A stretch of DNA of 64,000 nucleotides from Margaritifera margaritifera (GCA_029931535.1 JAQPZY010001500.1:1670501-1734500), one strand, 5' to 3'; shown: positions 27,959 through 40,679, counted from the stretch's first letter. The notes: generated by a model from the letters alone, not told the origin. Translations and numbers: made by a program.

Positions 27959-29372
27959 GTGTTTATGTTCAGTTCTTAGCAACCGTTTTTAATCTCAATT
28001 AGATACAATTTTAAATAAATGAGATGGGGGGTGGGGGTGGGGGAATGAACGAAAGAGACTTTGGTCTGTGCACGAATTTTACATTCATTGCAAGGGCGGA
28101 AAAATATCGAAAAAGATACGTTCGCTCTGACAAGCGTTGTAAATTTTGAGAAATTTTAGCCACTCAATATATTTTTTCAACCTATATGTTTCTACAGAAA
28201 CATATACCGTCTAGCCATATCACGCAAAGTACATTCATTCAGTTGTTTTGGTGTGTTAATTTTTAGTGCACATATTGTTTAATCGTGTTTTAGCAATTGA
28301 GAAAGGGATCGGAGATCAGTAGATCCCTATACCGCCAAGCGTGGATAAATTACCCATTGTTCTGTTATTTGCCAGGTTATTTATTTTTATTTGTCCTATG
28401 ATTAAATAATTTTATTGTATGAAAATATGAATGTATCAAAATGTCGAAACTGTTGGTATCCTGTTCACTTTTTAATGTCGCTGAAATCAATCGATTTTAG
28501 TCATTCTTCAAATTTTAATATCAGTTTTATCGCATTCGCCATTCTCTGACCGAAGTTTTTCAAATTCGATTAAAGTTATATGAATAGAATCATTTTAATG
28601 TAATATATATATATATGTATGTGAAGAGGCGACTATGAAGACGTTTTAATTCACATTTCTACTAAATTTACATTTACATCAACATACTTAGCATCAGGGT
28701 TTATTATTATTATTATTACGATTAAAGTATTCATCATTGACATTTATTTCCCCCCAAACCGCACAGAGTCGTCAATTAAATCTATCACACAGCTGTAGAT
28801 GATAAACATGAAGATTTAAATAAAAATTGCGCCATTCTTACTTCCGTTGGATATATGAAATTATATTTATTAGAATTCTTTCTTCTGGGTATAATTTTAA
28901 TATCATGTATTCAGTTGTCCCATTAAAATTCAAGCCATAGAACACGGAGTATAAAGCTGCACCTGTATTATATTGTTGAAAATCACAACGTGCAAATATT
29001 CTAGCTTGAGGATTTTTTTTATTTTTTTATTTTTTGACTTTTTGATTTTTTTATAATTTTATTTTCATTTAGCAATCACGATTACTTTAGCAAAGTACGC
29101 AAGACATTCTTGTATCGCATGGTTAAAGAATAAATCTTCATTCCTCTGACAGGGACCCACTCATTACAAATCATTAACGAACACAAAACCTTAATAGTTT
29201 CCTCTATTTTGATATTTACCAATACCTCATCAAAAAGCACGATAAGTATTATCCAAGCACTGTTAGGTCACAATTCAATTCCTGTTTTCAGTAATAATAT
29301 CTTTTTTATGCCCCTTTGACTTAATTATCGGTTCTTTTACGTTTTGGTTGTGTTCGTTAATTGTTGTTTCAT
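27959..29372. other. gene-free stretch, nothing recognised
   Basis: A G-rich patch lies at 28026-28043 and a T-rich patch at 29018-29058. No exon signal. Confidence 0.45.
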
Positions 29373-29714
29373 TAAAGGACGCTAGAGCGTCCTCGTTATT
29401 AGATTTGTTTGTTTGTTTGTTTGTTTGTTTTACATAAGGGTATTTTTGGACTATTTTCAACGTCATAAAGAAAGGTCTATCATAATAGCAGAATGGTGTA
29501 CCCGGCACGTACGATGTAAATAGAATGGTGTGCCCCAACAACTTTGGATTGTCCTTCCCACCTGATGCAAGACAAATTTATATTATAATAGGAGAATGGT
29601 GTACCCGACTCTCACGCCGCCTCCAATGCATGCATAGTTGTTCCGCTCTACTGTTTCGTACTTTTCACAGGGTTTGAGTTTTAAAGATAAAGAATTTCCC
29701 AGGTTTTCCTCACC

Positions 29715-30195
29715 GGTTATCCTAGTTATTTAAAAAGACCAGTATATCTTAGTAAAATAAATTGTAATTCCCTCTATTTTGGTGTACGATTGATGGGTGT
29801 AATTTGGGTCACAGAGTATACAGTTTAGCCTTACTTCACGTGTGCATCTCTCAAAAGGCTGCCAGCTCCGCTTGGTCATTTTCACTTCCTGGACTTTAGA
29901 GGTAAATTGGAAAAAGATAACTTCGTATTTTTTTAACATAAATTTGTATTGATTTATTCAAAACGACGTGGTTATCTAGGTTAGCTAAATAGACCTAGTA
30001 CATCTTAGGTATTGTTCAAATAACTTTTAATTGCCTTTATTTCGGTGTATGATTGATGGGTGTAAATTGGTCATAAAGTGTCCAGCTTAGCCTTACTTTA
30101 GATGTGCATCTATCAAAAGACTGCTAGCTCCGCTTGGTCATTTGCACTTCCTGGAATTCAGACAAAATTGGGAAATAAAATAGCCGATAACTTAT
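29715..30195. repeat. ~264-bp tandem duplication, 2 copies
   Basis: GATTGATGGGTGTAA occurs at about 29789 and 30051, followed in both by TTAGCCTTACTT, GTGCATCT and GCTCCGCTTGGTCATTT. The copies are diverged. Confidence 0.8.
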
Positions 30196-31797
30196 ATATA
30201 TATATATATAATTTATTTATTGTACTTTCAGAAGTTAGCCATGTCTACTCAAGCGAAATTAATCTTCCCCATTTTAATACATGCTAAAGTAAGTGTACTT
30301 TGGGCTAGTTCATTTTAATCGAGCACATGGGAGCAGCCATTTCGATCACTGTCTACTTCAGGCAGCGCGTTATTTTTCTATTACCACATATAAAAAAAAT
30401 TTCAGTCAGTACATGAAAGTAGCACAGAGGTATGTCAACATTCTCTCCATTGCCCTTGTTGCAAATGCACACAACTTCACCTTATACCCATCCCCTCTTT
30501 CAGAAGTACGTAATAACTGTAGAGCGGAGCCTGTGGGGAGGGCAGGAGGTTGAGGGAAACGTAGAAAGAAGCAGTTTTAAAGCACAGTGTATGCTTTAAA
30601 AGGAAGCTAACACTAATTTGCTTCAAATATATTGATTTTATTTGTTCCAAGGACACCCTTCTTAAGTCAGACATGGATTTTATAGTGCCTGCGCAAATAC
30701 ATCCGAAACTAATGGGGTCGGCTCAAAACAGATTTGCACAAATTTTCATTATTAATGTTTGGAACTACAATTAGGGGCGACACTTCAAGGAGCACTGCTC
30801 TATACATTTACATAAATTTTACTTTGCATCTGTTTTATCCTAAATCGTGAAATTAAGATTGTGTTCAATGTAAAAAGGCTGAAAATTGCGTATAAAGAAG
30901 GTCAAGCTTAGACGTACATAGGGTTTTCTCCAGCTAATAATAGAGCTCGACTACGATTTATAGGGTCACATGACACCACAAAGTGTAGTCTGAGGAGCAG
31001 ATATCAGGTAGACCTTGAGAGAGTATATTTTGATGAGTTCACGGTAATTTATGCTGTAATAAAAGAGTATTTATTGCTGTCGCCGATGGGACTAAATGAT
31101 TTTAACGTACAGTAGTGTATTCTCTTAGTTTTTATTCGCCATTTTAGAGCAATAGATAAAGCAAGTCATTTGCTGTGTAATGGGATCCTCGGGGTCATCT
31201 CACTTCCATTCTCAGAATTTATTAATGTATTCGTGTGACCCTAGGTCAACGAATCCAAAACGAGGCTAAGCTAGGCACCAGCATCAGTCTACCTCGCAAC
31301 GATGGCTGCTGCAATTGATACTGTCAAGAAAAAACGGCAATGCTACAATTCATATAGATTTAAGCCTCTACCATATTCCATCTGTGAAGAAGACGGAGCT
31401 TCGTAAAAAATGTATTATTGCAATATGTTGTGACGAGGGGCCGAATTTTACGGTAGGAAACTGGATGATTGACGGTGTGCAAGTCTTTTCGTGCAACTTA
31501 ATGATGTAATAAAGATAAATCCAACAAAAAACGGTTCTGAGTGTATGTTCGTGGGTTTTATAATGATAGGTTTCTCCAAATTGTATCCCCAGTCCCTTTC
31601 CCCAAAACGGGGTCATCGAAAACTGGGAGTGCCTTTACTCGCCGCATTTATAACATACGGAGTATGAATTAATGTACGAGTAGTAAGTACAGAAAAAAAG
31701 TAAACTTAATTTTCTCGTTGAAAGAGAGATAGAAAGAGTAGAATGAAAATGACCATGGTAGACAAGAGAGATAGGACAAGGACAATGAAAATGATGA

Positions 31798-31831
31798 GAG
31801 AGAGAGAGAACAAGTTGAATGAAAATTACCA

Positions 31832-31869
<38 letters not shown>
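31798..31869. repeat. (GA)n microsatellite
   Basis: Two GA blocks separated by about 30 bases. Confidence 0.95.
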
Positions 31870-31872
<3 letters not shown>

Positions 31873-32012
31873 TGGCTGGACAGAAATGAATGAAACTGTT
31901 GACAAACCATATCGATTAGTGTAAAATAATGGAAAATGCACACTTAAACATTGAAATTCTATCACTGTAGTAAGTTAATGTCAGAATGTCCGAGAAAAAA
32001 AGGAAAATAAAA

Positions 32013-32115
<103 letters not shown>

Positions 32116-32290
32116 TCCACTTTGGATCTCTCAATATCTCTCCCCTAGATTGATGCCAAGACGTCATTCAACCGAATTTCCTGTTGGTTCATTTTTAACA
32201 CAGACCTTCACACTTGTATCTAACTATAAGCGTGAAAGAAGAGAAACATTTTTTCATTTTTGTTTGATTTTTTTTAAATTTATGTTTCAT

Positions 32291-33119
32291 GCAATATTTC
32301 ACTCGCGTCCATTTTGGCACCTCTTCAGCACGACTTCTTTTCTTGTCCTTGCTATAAAATGGAACAAGCATTAAGAGAGAAAAAGACCTACCTGTATATG
32401 ACCTAATTTTGTTTCAAATATAGTTATTTGTTTGCTTTATCTTAACGAGTGTCAAAAATATATTTTTTTTAAAAAGCGTTGGAACTGTTCCGGAGTAACT
32501 ATGGCAACAGCTTCGTAGTTAAACATAGACGATGTAAAAACACATTTTCTGTAATTAGGCATTTCCACCATCAGCCGCATCCTTGTGCAACCCTGCAGTA
32601 TAACATCTTTAATTTTGAAAAAATTCGAAATAACATTGATTGAGCAAAAGACTTACAGGCAGATGACCTAAAAGGATACAAATACAGTTAATGGCCTGCA
32701 TTATTTTAAGGTTTCTAAAACAAAGTTAAAAGCGTTCAAACTGTCCACAGTAACTTTCGCCAACAGCTTCGCGGTAATTCATAGCCGATTTAGAAAACAA
32801 ATACTAATAGTAGAGAGAATGACCCCGCAATAAAAATGGCACACATTGCACGCTTTGACACCAGTGCATTCTAACGCCCCTAAGTACATTATCAATATGA
32901 TAACATTTATTGCGTATGCACCAGTGGTGTAGATGATGTAATTTTCTGAACAGACGAAAGCCCAGAAAGAAAAAGAAATGTGCGAAACCTATCGGTAACA
33001 AAAAACCGCACAGACTTTGACCAGACTCGGTGGAAATATACCTCTCGGAGGAGTCGCGCGAGAGTCTAGTTAAACGAGACTAGATGACATCAGAAACTGT
33101 TGTGACTTCCGTTTAAGGA
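32291..33119. other. gene-free stretch, nothing recognised
   Basis: Short related segments recur (AACAGCTTCG near 32507 and 32762; GACTTACAGGCAGATGACCTA near 32650 resembles GACCTACCTGTATATGACCTA near 32384), which suggests an old, weak tandem duplication. Confidence 0.4.
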
Positions 33120-33570
33120 AAGGCGCTGCACCATTGCCGCTAAGTAAGCGCCTGTACTATTTGGTGATTCTCGGTACAACTTTGTATATTACCCACACAA
33201 CGACAGCCGGGCAGACACATATGTACATTAGGTGTCCAACAAAATAGTTCCTTACACTTGACCCCTTTACTTTGTTTGTTGTCGTGACTTGCTAAAGTCA
33301 ATCTAATATATATCTTAATTGTAATTTGAACTAAGTAAAATGTTTCGTAAAAATCTGTGAATATGTGTTTTTTTGGTCAAACGTAAAATTGACCATGTTC
33401 ATTTTAGTACTTCCGTTGTCAAACTCTTCAGTTTCGATGTTGAGTTGTTCTTGCACGTTGCCAAGCTCTTCAGTTTCTGAGGTAAGTAGTTCTTGCGTGT
33501 AGTCCGAAATCACATAATGCCCAAATGGAAGTGATCGGTTTTGACAAACAACTTTTGAAGTACGATGAAA
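33120..33570 (-). repeat. three-copy interspersed repeat family, copy 3
   Basis: It matches 22470-22920 directly, from CATTGCCGCTAAGTAAGC to GAAGTGATCGGTTTTGA. On the minus strand it reads GHYVISDYTQELLTSETEE, then LGNVQEQLNIETEE, after which an inserted base shifts the frame relative to copies 1 and 2, so the TEVL ending is lost. Confidence 0.6.
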
Positions 33571-35115
33571 AGGTTACGGGAATTTGAAAGAGGACAAAAT
33601 TCAGGTCAAAATTGTTTGCTCTACAACTCTTACATTGTAGAGAAAATTAACATGAACCCATATTCATTTCACTTACATGTGTTGCCAGTCATGTTTGATC
33701 ACTATCTGGAAATCCATTTGCTATCTGAAAATTATTGTTCCTGGATACTCAGAAAATGAATTTGAAAAAGCACAAATCACACTGACTTTACCTGTTCTTG
33801 AAATACACAAGTTAATTTTCACAGCGTAGCATTACAATCTTCTGAAAGTGCACTTATGAAATTTTTAAATATAAAAAAAACTGAAAAAGAAAACAAAAGT
33901 TATCGACTCTGTTTTTTGAAAAGTATAATTGACCTCTGAAGTTCAGAACGTGAAAATGGTCATTGCGCTAAAAATCTTCCGAGAGATGCGTATCAGGGTT
34001 GCGCTCAGTAAGGATGGCATTGTGCACTGTTTAACGCGGATTACTGAATAGCCTGTCCAGCAATCTGTATTTCTCGCAGCGAGCTACTTCTATCGACTGT
34101 TAGCTTTTGCCACATAGCGCCATTAGCTCGCAGCCCGTATAGTAGGATTATTAGCCTAGCACTAGCACAAAGCGACCTAACGCTGAATGCATCCCAGAAG
34201 TAAGGCCCATCTTTGTGCCCTTTGTAATGTTTAATCTTGTGCAAAAGTGCGAAACTATGTAGCAGAATCAAAACGAAAACAAATCTCCGGTCACGAAAGA
34301 TGGCATTATGTTCTGTTAGAGGGGACGGATGGGTATCACTACTGAATGACCTGTCCTCTCTGGTGAATTTTAAACACGATGGACAATTACTCGCATGAGT
34401 TGCATAGTCCAGAATCTTCTGACTTTTAAACCGTTTCCATCAAAGATTAACAAATAAACATTACTTTCACTTAGAAAATATATATTTAATCTATATCGCA
34501 AAGTAAGATATATCTGAATACATTCAGGTGTTTTATTAGCTTATCTTGGTCCTTCAAATCGTCGTTCACTTGTCTCCTGGCGAGTTCAATCACCTAACTA
34601 CAGTGTCTACGGCTAGACAAAAGTGTGATGGAATTCACTCTAGATCGACTAAAGTGGCGTCATCAAGAAACTTGTCTGAACAGCCAGACACGTTTGGTTC
34701 TCCTGGTTCCCAATATGGCGGATGGGACAAAAGTGTGTCTTGCAATGCTTTGAATACTCAAATTAAAACTAAATATTATAAAACAGTAGGAAAATTTGGA
34801 ACAAAAACGTAATTTGTACTGAACTGTATATGATGATATGGAAATGTTTTCAGCATGAAATAAATTCAAATTTTCCTGTCTTGTACAAGAAAGTAAATTT
34901 TTCGGGTATCACATTTTTCTGATATAATATGAATCGTAAAAACTAAGACAAACACGTGCTTTATGAATTCGAATTTATTTCAAAGCATTAGGATGCTTTT
35001 TACTCTTAAAAAGGGTTGGTATTTTTTATACCCGTTCCAATTAAATTATATATTTCCATATTTCTGCTTAAAAGGACTGTTTAATAAGACTTTTCTGCTA
35101 ATTCTTTTCCTACAG
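33571..35115. other. mostly gene-free stretch with a coding-like patch
   Basis: 34546-34740 is richer in G+C than its surroundings and open in one plus-strand frame (with LSPGEFNHL and PDTFGSPGSQYGGWDKS). No start codon, acceptor or donor of quality was found, so it is not called as an exon. Confidence 0.35.
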
Positions 35116-35298
35116 TATGGATGTTTTTCACATCAAATGTGCCATCGCTTGGAAAAAGCCGAAGTTTACGAGAATTGGTTATACGGCATATTGTACAACA
35201 TTACACAGCAGGCTGATTTACTGACCTTGCTGACAATAAATGAGCTACATTATTTACCTTTGAAAAACATGTTCGTTAACAGAATCTTTGATGAGTAA
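35116..35298 (+). CDS. candidate terminal coding exon, unknown protein
   Basis: A strong 3' splice site, ATTCTTTTCCTACAG, ends at 35115. From there 60 codons are open in phase 0 up to a TAA. The peptide starts YGCFSHQMCHRLEKAEVYEN and continues WLYGILYNITQQADLLTLLT, ending FVNRIFDE. The composition is ordinary for a protein, with Leu-rich helical character and no low complexity. A possible polyadenylation signal AATAAA lies near 35502. The frame stays open upstream to an ATG at 34963, but that part is Phe/Leu/Tyr-rich and AT-driven, so I prefer the acceptor-bounded exon. A phase-0 upstream exon such as 5296-5559 would be compatible; that joining is untested. I do not recognise the family. Confidence 0.4.
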   Translation, partial: YGCFSHQMCHRLEKAEVYENWLYGILYNITQQADLLTLLTINELHYLPLKNMFVNRIFDE

Positions 35299-35648
35299 CA
35301 TTTTATTTGAACGAAACACAATTTCAGGTTTGTAAGCCACTTCACTTTCTTAGTCACTGTAGTACCTGAGGTGGGGGGGGGTGTACGGGGTCAAAACGTT
35401 TTCAAACATTTACATTTTAAAAACTAATATGTTGGAGACAAGAGCAGATACATTAAATTTTTGACAGAATTTCGGGAAAATCTAGCTCAGTTGTTGCAAG
35501 AAATAAATTGAGAGTTGCCTCCCTTAGGAAGTTCAATGTTTCAGGCTTTTTGTTTTGTTTTGTTTTCAGATGGGTTCGATACAAGAAATGGTTAATATAC
35601 ATATTATCCGTCAAAGAGAATGATTTATTTTAAGTTCGTAATTGGAGC

Positions 35649-35782
35649 TAGGATTGCCACCTGTTACGTATTTTAAGGAACCTTTCCGTATTGAATAGTA
35701 ATATGTAGTGTTGTAATAAGTCAGTTTCTTAAGGGCTCACATGTGTGTTCCGTATTTATGAGTTCTTCAGGTGGCAACCCTA
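35649..35782. mobile_element. 134-bp hAT-like MITE with 8-bp TSD
   Basis: The ends read TAGGATTGCCACCTG and, inverted, TAGGGTTGCCACCTG. They are flanked by ATTGGAGC (35641-35648) and ATTGCAGC (35783-35790), an 8-bp duplication with one mismatch. The interior has TTCCGTATT near both ends. Size and TSD fit a hAT-type MITE. Confidence 0.75.
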
Positions 35783-35805
35783 ATTGCAGCAGAATTCATG
35801 CTTCT

Positions 35806-35965
35806 CAGTGGTGGATCCAGGAATATCGTTTTGAACGGGGGGGGGGGGGGGGTAAAAAAGTAGGCAACGAGTCTGTGGGATGGAACCCCTGGTAGGGGTC
35901 CAGGGGCGAAGGCTTCGGAAGCTCCTGCATCTAAAGCGTTTCCATTGCATACATGTAACCATCTA
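35806..35965 (+). mobile_element. hAT-like terminal fragment
   Basis: CAGTGGTGGATCCAGG at 35806 resembles the CAGTGGCGGATCC terminus common in hAT elements. A poly-G run follows, then TGGAACCCCTGGTAGGGGTC, which recurs at about 51031-51050. The matching 3' end and TSD were not found, so the extent is approximate. Confidence 0.45.
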
Positions 35966-36223
35966 ACTGTAAAGAAAACTCCCACTTGTAACGTTACGGT
36001 TCTTTCACGCCACCCATCCCCCCTGCCTTTCAAGCTAAATGTTGCAAGTCTTGAACTCTTTAATTTTGCTGTATACAACTTGTTATGATGATGAATTATA
36101 TTACCCTGTGGATGAAAAATGATTTAAAACACAAATATATTGTATATGTGAATAAACATCGCCATTACCCATTATATTGTACATAAAACCACTGTATGAC
36201 CTGACTTACCTACCTACTTATCT

Positions 36224-36321
36224 ACATACATACATACATACATACATACATACATACATACATACATACATACATACATACATACATACATACATACATA
36301 CATACATACATACATACATAC
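36224..36321. repeat. (CATA)n microsatellite
   Basis: About 24 perfect tetranucleotide units. Confidence 0.95.
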
Positions 36322-36631
36322 ACTCATGTCAGTCAGGGCTATTGTTGGAACCCAGATAGCTTCTCTGAATCTTTACGCCATATTAATATAAGCGTATTGC
36401 AGGATTCCGATCTTACCAGCCTATTGAAAATAAAAGCAATGCATTGTTGGCCGTGAAAACTTTATGTTACAATTGTCGCTATATCTGAAGACAAAACTTT
36501 TATTATTTCATAGGTATCAAATGTAAAACATTTATTTATGACCTTCTACAAGAGGGATTTTTGATGATTTATTACTGGACTACAGATCTATTTATAATTT
36601 GATCATCCAGCGTTGTATTACAAACTACTGA

Positions 36632-36637
<6 letters not shown>

Positions 36638-36704
<67 letters not shown>
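36638..36704. repeat. (CT)n microsatellite
   Basis: About 33 perfect CT units. Confidence 0.95.
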
Positions 36705-36707
<3 letters not shown>

Positions 36708-37857
36708 ACGATATACATAATACCGTGTGTATACATGCGTGCGTTTAAGCGTATTTGTACATTTATGAATCTATTGGTCTTGATACAGTGTGTTTATGTT
36801 TTTACGTCTTTTTATTCTCATATGATATATACATCTTCGTAAATTCACCCTTCGCTTAATCTTTCTTTCCTCGTACAAATTTTTTAATCTCTGATAATAG
36901 AAGTATTTTGTTAAACATGATGCGAGTTTTGTATGTGCATATTTACCTTGGCTACAAACCCAGGCCTTATTGATTGATGACCGTTTAAATATATATCCCA
37001 CCCCCTGTACGAGTAGTACTCTTTAACCTGTTTAACAAAGAAAGATAAATTGCTCTTCATATAAGATAGATAAGTCAACATATTCTGAGTTAACATTGAC
37101 TCAGACTGGTACTTCTCCGCTTCTGTTAGCCCAGCGTCAACAAAGAGTGAAACTTATATGGCTATATTTCTTTGATGGCAGTAAATATCTTAACTACTGT
37201 TTAAGTAGGTCGCAAATACACTTGAAAACAAATGAAGGACATCAAAACTGAATAAATACATTAGCAAAGTTGTTGTCATTGGTTGCTTTGAAAAGTTTCG
37301 GTTATAATTTTTCTTCTTTCTCATTCCACTGTTTCAGATTTTATAATAAGTACCGAGTGTAAGTCATGAATAGGCAAGACGACGAACAAGCCCAATATTA
37401 GAAAATATTAATTATTGTTGCAATCAACCCAGAATTTAATGTTACCCTATTGCACAATCAACTGGCCTATACAGCCAATTTATCGTAATCCCTCCCAGTA
37501 AAGTATTATACAAAAAAGACTGTTCAGCTACCACATGTCTTACGAGGTTATTTTTCATACTTTCGAGACGTGTTAGCTTAAGACAGGTTTGAATATCTTT
37601 TAATCAGTTATCAACTATTGTGAATGACTCTCAACAAAAAATATACAGTTAACTGAGCAGCATCCTAGCCTGGGGTTACTGCTAGTACTTTTTCAATTTT
37701 GACAGTTCACCTTACTCAAGCCCTATCACTAGCCCCGTTCCCCCTCTTCTTAATAATTGTTTTGAATTAAACAGGTATCAACACTATTTTTGTTGTTAAA
37801 ATCCTAATTGGTATGCTACCGGTTTGTTTAAGTATAACGCGCATGCAGCTACAAAGA
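36705..37857. other. gene-free stretch, nothing recognised
   Basis: No supported exon or repeat. Confidence 0.45.
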
Positions 37858-37985
37858 GTATTGACCAAGATCTTCCGTTGCAATATGCGCCGGTAGATCA
37901 GGGTCTGCGATGTAGGTTTCTAATTATAAAGTAGAGTGAAGAGTATTGAGTCTGATCTGCCGGGACAGCAAGCTAGTGCGGACAT
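37858..37985. mobile_element. nested-palindrome MITE-like element, copy C
   Basis: CCAAGATCTTCCGTTGCAAT, ATGCGCCGGTAGATCAGGG and a distal TCTGATCTGCCGGGA match copies A (1697) and B (7899). The right arm is degraded. Confidence 0.45.
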
Positions 37986-38113
37986 TATTGTGGTTTCGTT
38001 CAACCAGACCTCTCGCGTGGCTCCGTGAGATCTCTGCCAATGAGTTTTTGTTTGAAGCCAGAACGAGGATTTTCCAAAATTTAGAATATTGATTTAATTT
38101 CCTGATGAGATGA

Positions 38114-38152
38114 TATGACGTAATACGTCATTGCGATGATGAGATGACGTCA
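38114..38152. promoter_or_regulatory. paired CRE-like palindromes
   Basis: ATGACGTAATACGTCAT and, 14 bases later, a perfect TGACGTCA (38145-38152). These match bZIP/CREB-type half-site arrangements. No adjacent gene start is evident, so function is only a possibility. Confidence 0.25.
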
Positions 38153-38552
38153 TGTTGCACGTAAACATGGACAGTTTCATTATGAAGTTTGGCGGGTTTT
38201 ATGTTACAGCAGTTCAGTTGGCAAGGAGGTGTCAGTCGCAGACCGACGCAGAATAAAATTGTTGCATCTATATTTGTGCACATATTATTAAGGTTTATAT
38301 GATATGAAGGCATGCATACGTACGAGTCTACATGATATCAATTTATGTTACATTCAGAACATAAAAAAGTCTTATGTAGTACGATGCTTAGTGGGATTAA
38401 TTTGCTCACAATCTGCATTGAAGAATTTTGGCAATAGCTTGAATCGTGAAGCATTAGGCAAGTACGATTTACTTCAGTCGCATATATGTTCAATAGATGT
38501 GTAAAGGAGGGAACTTGTGACAGCACTAACCTTTCCAACCTTGACATGCATT

Positions 38553-39488
38553 TGAGTCTGAAAGATGTACCTACTAGTCTACTAGAGCCTGAAAGATGTA
38601 CCTACTAGTCTACTAGAGCCTGAAAGATGTACCTACTAGTCTACTAGAGCCTGAAAGATGTACCTACTAGTTTATTAGAGCCTGAAAGATGTACCTACTA
38701 GTCTACTAGAGCCTGAAAGATGTACCTACTAGTGTATTAGAGTCTGAAAGATGTACCTACTAGTCTACTCGAGCCTGAAAGATGTACCTACTAGTTTATT
38801 AGAGTCTGAAAGATGTACATACTACTAGTCTATTAAAGGCTGAAAGATGTACCTACAAGTCTACTAAAGCATGAAATATGTACCTGCTTGTTTATTAGAA
38901 CCTGAAAGATGTACCTACTAGTCTACTAGAGCCTGAAATATATACCTACTACTAGTCTACTAGAGCCTGAAAGATGTACCTACTAGTCTACTAGAGCCTG
39001 AAAGATATACCTACTACTAGTCTACTAGAGTCTGAAAGGTGTACCAATTAGTCTACTAGAGCCTGAAAGATATATCTACTACTAGTCTACTAGAGCCTGA
39101 AAGATGTACCTACTAGTCTACTAGAGCCTGAAAGATATACCGACTACTAGTTTACTAGAGTCTGAATGGTGTACCAATTAGTCTACTAGAGCCTGAAAGA
39201 TATACCTACTACTAGTCTACTAGGGCCTGAAAGATGTACCTACTATTCTACTAGAGCCTGAAAGGTATACCTACTACTAGTCTACTAGAGCCTGAAATAT
39301 GTACCTACTACTAGTCATCTGAAAGATGTACCTACTAGTCTACTAGAGCCTGAAAGGTGTACCTATTAGTCTACTAGAGCCTGAAAGATGTACTTACTGC
39401 TAGTCTACTAGATCCTGAAAGATGTACCTACTAGTCTACTAGGGCCTTAAAGATGTACCTACTAGTCTACTAGAGCCTGAAAGATAGG
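38553..39488. repeat. 31-bp minisatellite, about 30 copies
   Basis: The unit is GAGCCTGAAAGATGTACCTA plus CTAGTCTACTA. A subset carries a 3-bp insertion (CTACTACTAG). Variant units are interleaved, which suggests unequal exchange within the array. Confidence 0.95.
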
Positions 39489-39654
39489 CCACTGTCTGCT
39501 CCTCTTTACAGCAAAAAGAAGTTTTGTTAAAGCAAAATCTTACACCTGGCCCACAATTACCAGATTTTCCTACTTCAAAAATGTTTCTTATTTTTCTAAC
39601 CAAATAATAAATTTATAAAGCTATAGCTGAGCCTTCAAGCTTTTTGGGAAGCTT

Positions 39655-39975
39655 GTTCTTGTTAACTGTTATTTCTATTACTGCTGTTGACACTGTCTTT
39701 GTTATTTCTACTACTGCTGTTGACACTGCCTTTGTTATTTCTACTACTGATGTTGACACTGCCTTTGTTATTCTACTACTGCTGTTGACACTGCCTTTTT
39801 TATTTCTACTACTGCTGTTAACCTCTGCCTTTGTTATTTCTACTACTGATGTAGACCCTGCCTTTGTTATTTCTACTACTGATGTTGACCCTGCCTTTGT
39901 TATTTCTACTACTGATGTTGACACTGCCAATGTAATATTTACTACTGATGTTGACACTGCCTTTGTAATTTTACT
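39655..39975. repeat. 33-bp minisatellite, about 9.5 copies
   Basis: The unit is TTTGTTATTTCTACTACTG plus (C/A)TGTTGACACTGCC. Because the period is a multiple of three, an 11-residue repeat stays open on both strands (VDTAFVISTTD on plus, EITKAVSTSVV on minus). One unit has a base deletion that shifts the plus frame. No start or splice context supports expression. Confidence 0.9.
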
Positions 39976-40679
39976 CTTTTTCTTCAACAGTAAGATATAA
40001 GATTTGACTTAAGGTGTTTGTTTGTTGTTTTTGTTGTTGTTGTTGTTGTTGTTGTTTGGGTTTTTTTTGTAATAATCTTGAAAAGATTGTATACATGATC
40101 TATTATAATATCCCATTTAAGAACGTTGATGTGCATAGAATTTTTTTTAAAGGAAAATATGTATAGTTGGTGAATGCCAAATGCGAAATAAATTAATAGG
40201 ATTTAATTTATTTACCGCGGTATTTATTTATTTATTTATTTATTTATTTATTTCCTATTGTTGTTGTTGGTCTTCTTTTTCTTTTTCTTTTTCTTCTTCT
40301 TCTTTTTCTTCTTCTTCTTCTTATTATTATTACAGTGGAAAATCTTCATTTGTAAAAACATACGAAAGAAAAGTAGAGGTAAATTACAGGTGATGGATGT
40401 GTAATGAATCTTGAAGATATTTACTGTGCATACAATGAAAAGTAAATCACAGATAAAAGTAGCGATATCTCTTTAAAACTTTTATGCTGACAACAAATTC
40501 TAAATAATATGAAACAAGAAAAAGGCAACTATAATAAAAGTATAAGTAATGTTGTACAAATGAATTTATAAAATAAAGAAATCAACAACTTTTGACAAAT
40601 ATGGAAAACGCGAGTTCATTCACTTGATTTGTTACCGTCAATAAATAATGTGTATACGAATGTTTGCGGTTGCTATGGA
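39976..40679. other. gene-free stretch with simple repeats
   Basis: Holds (TTG)n at 40034-40056, (TTTA)n at 40216-40250 and a TCT-rich tract at 40270-40330. Confidence 0.6.

Noticed and set aside
31302..31509. ATG-started 34-codon frame and an overlapping longer frame ending beside an AATAAA
   Set aside because: The two frames conflict, no donor or acceptor is convincing, and the polyadenylation signal overlaps the stop codon.
34546..34812. Coding-like plus-strand frame
   Set aside because: Attractive composition, but no ATG, acceptor or donor of quality; mentioned only as a patch.
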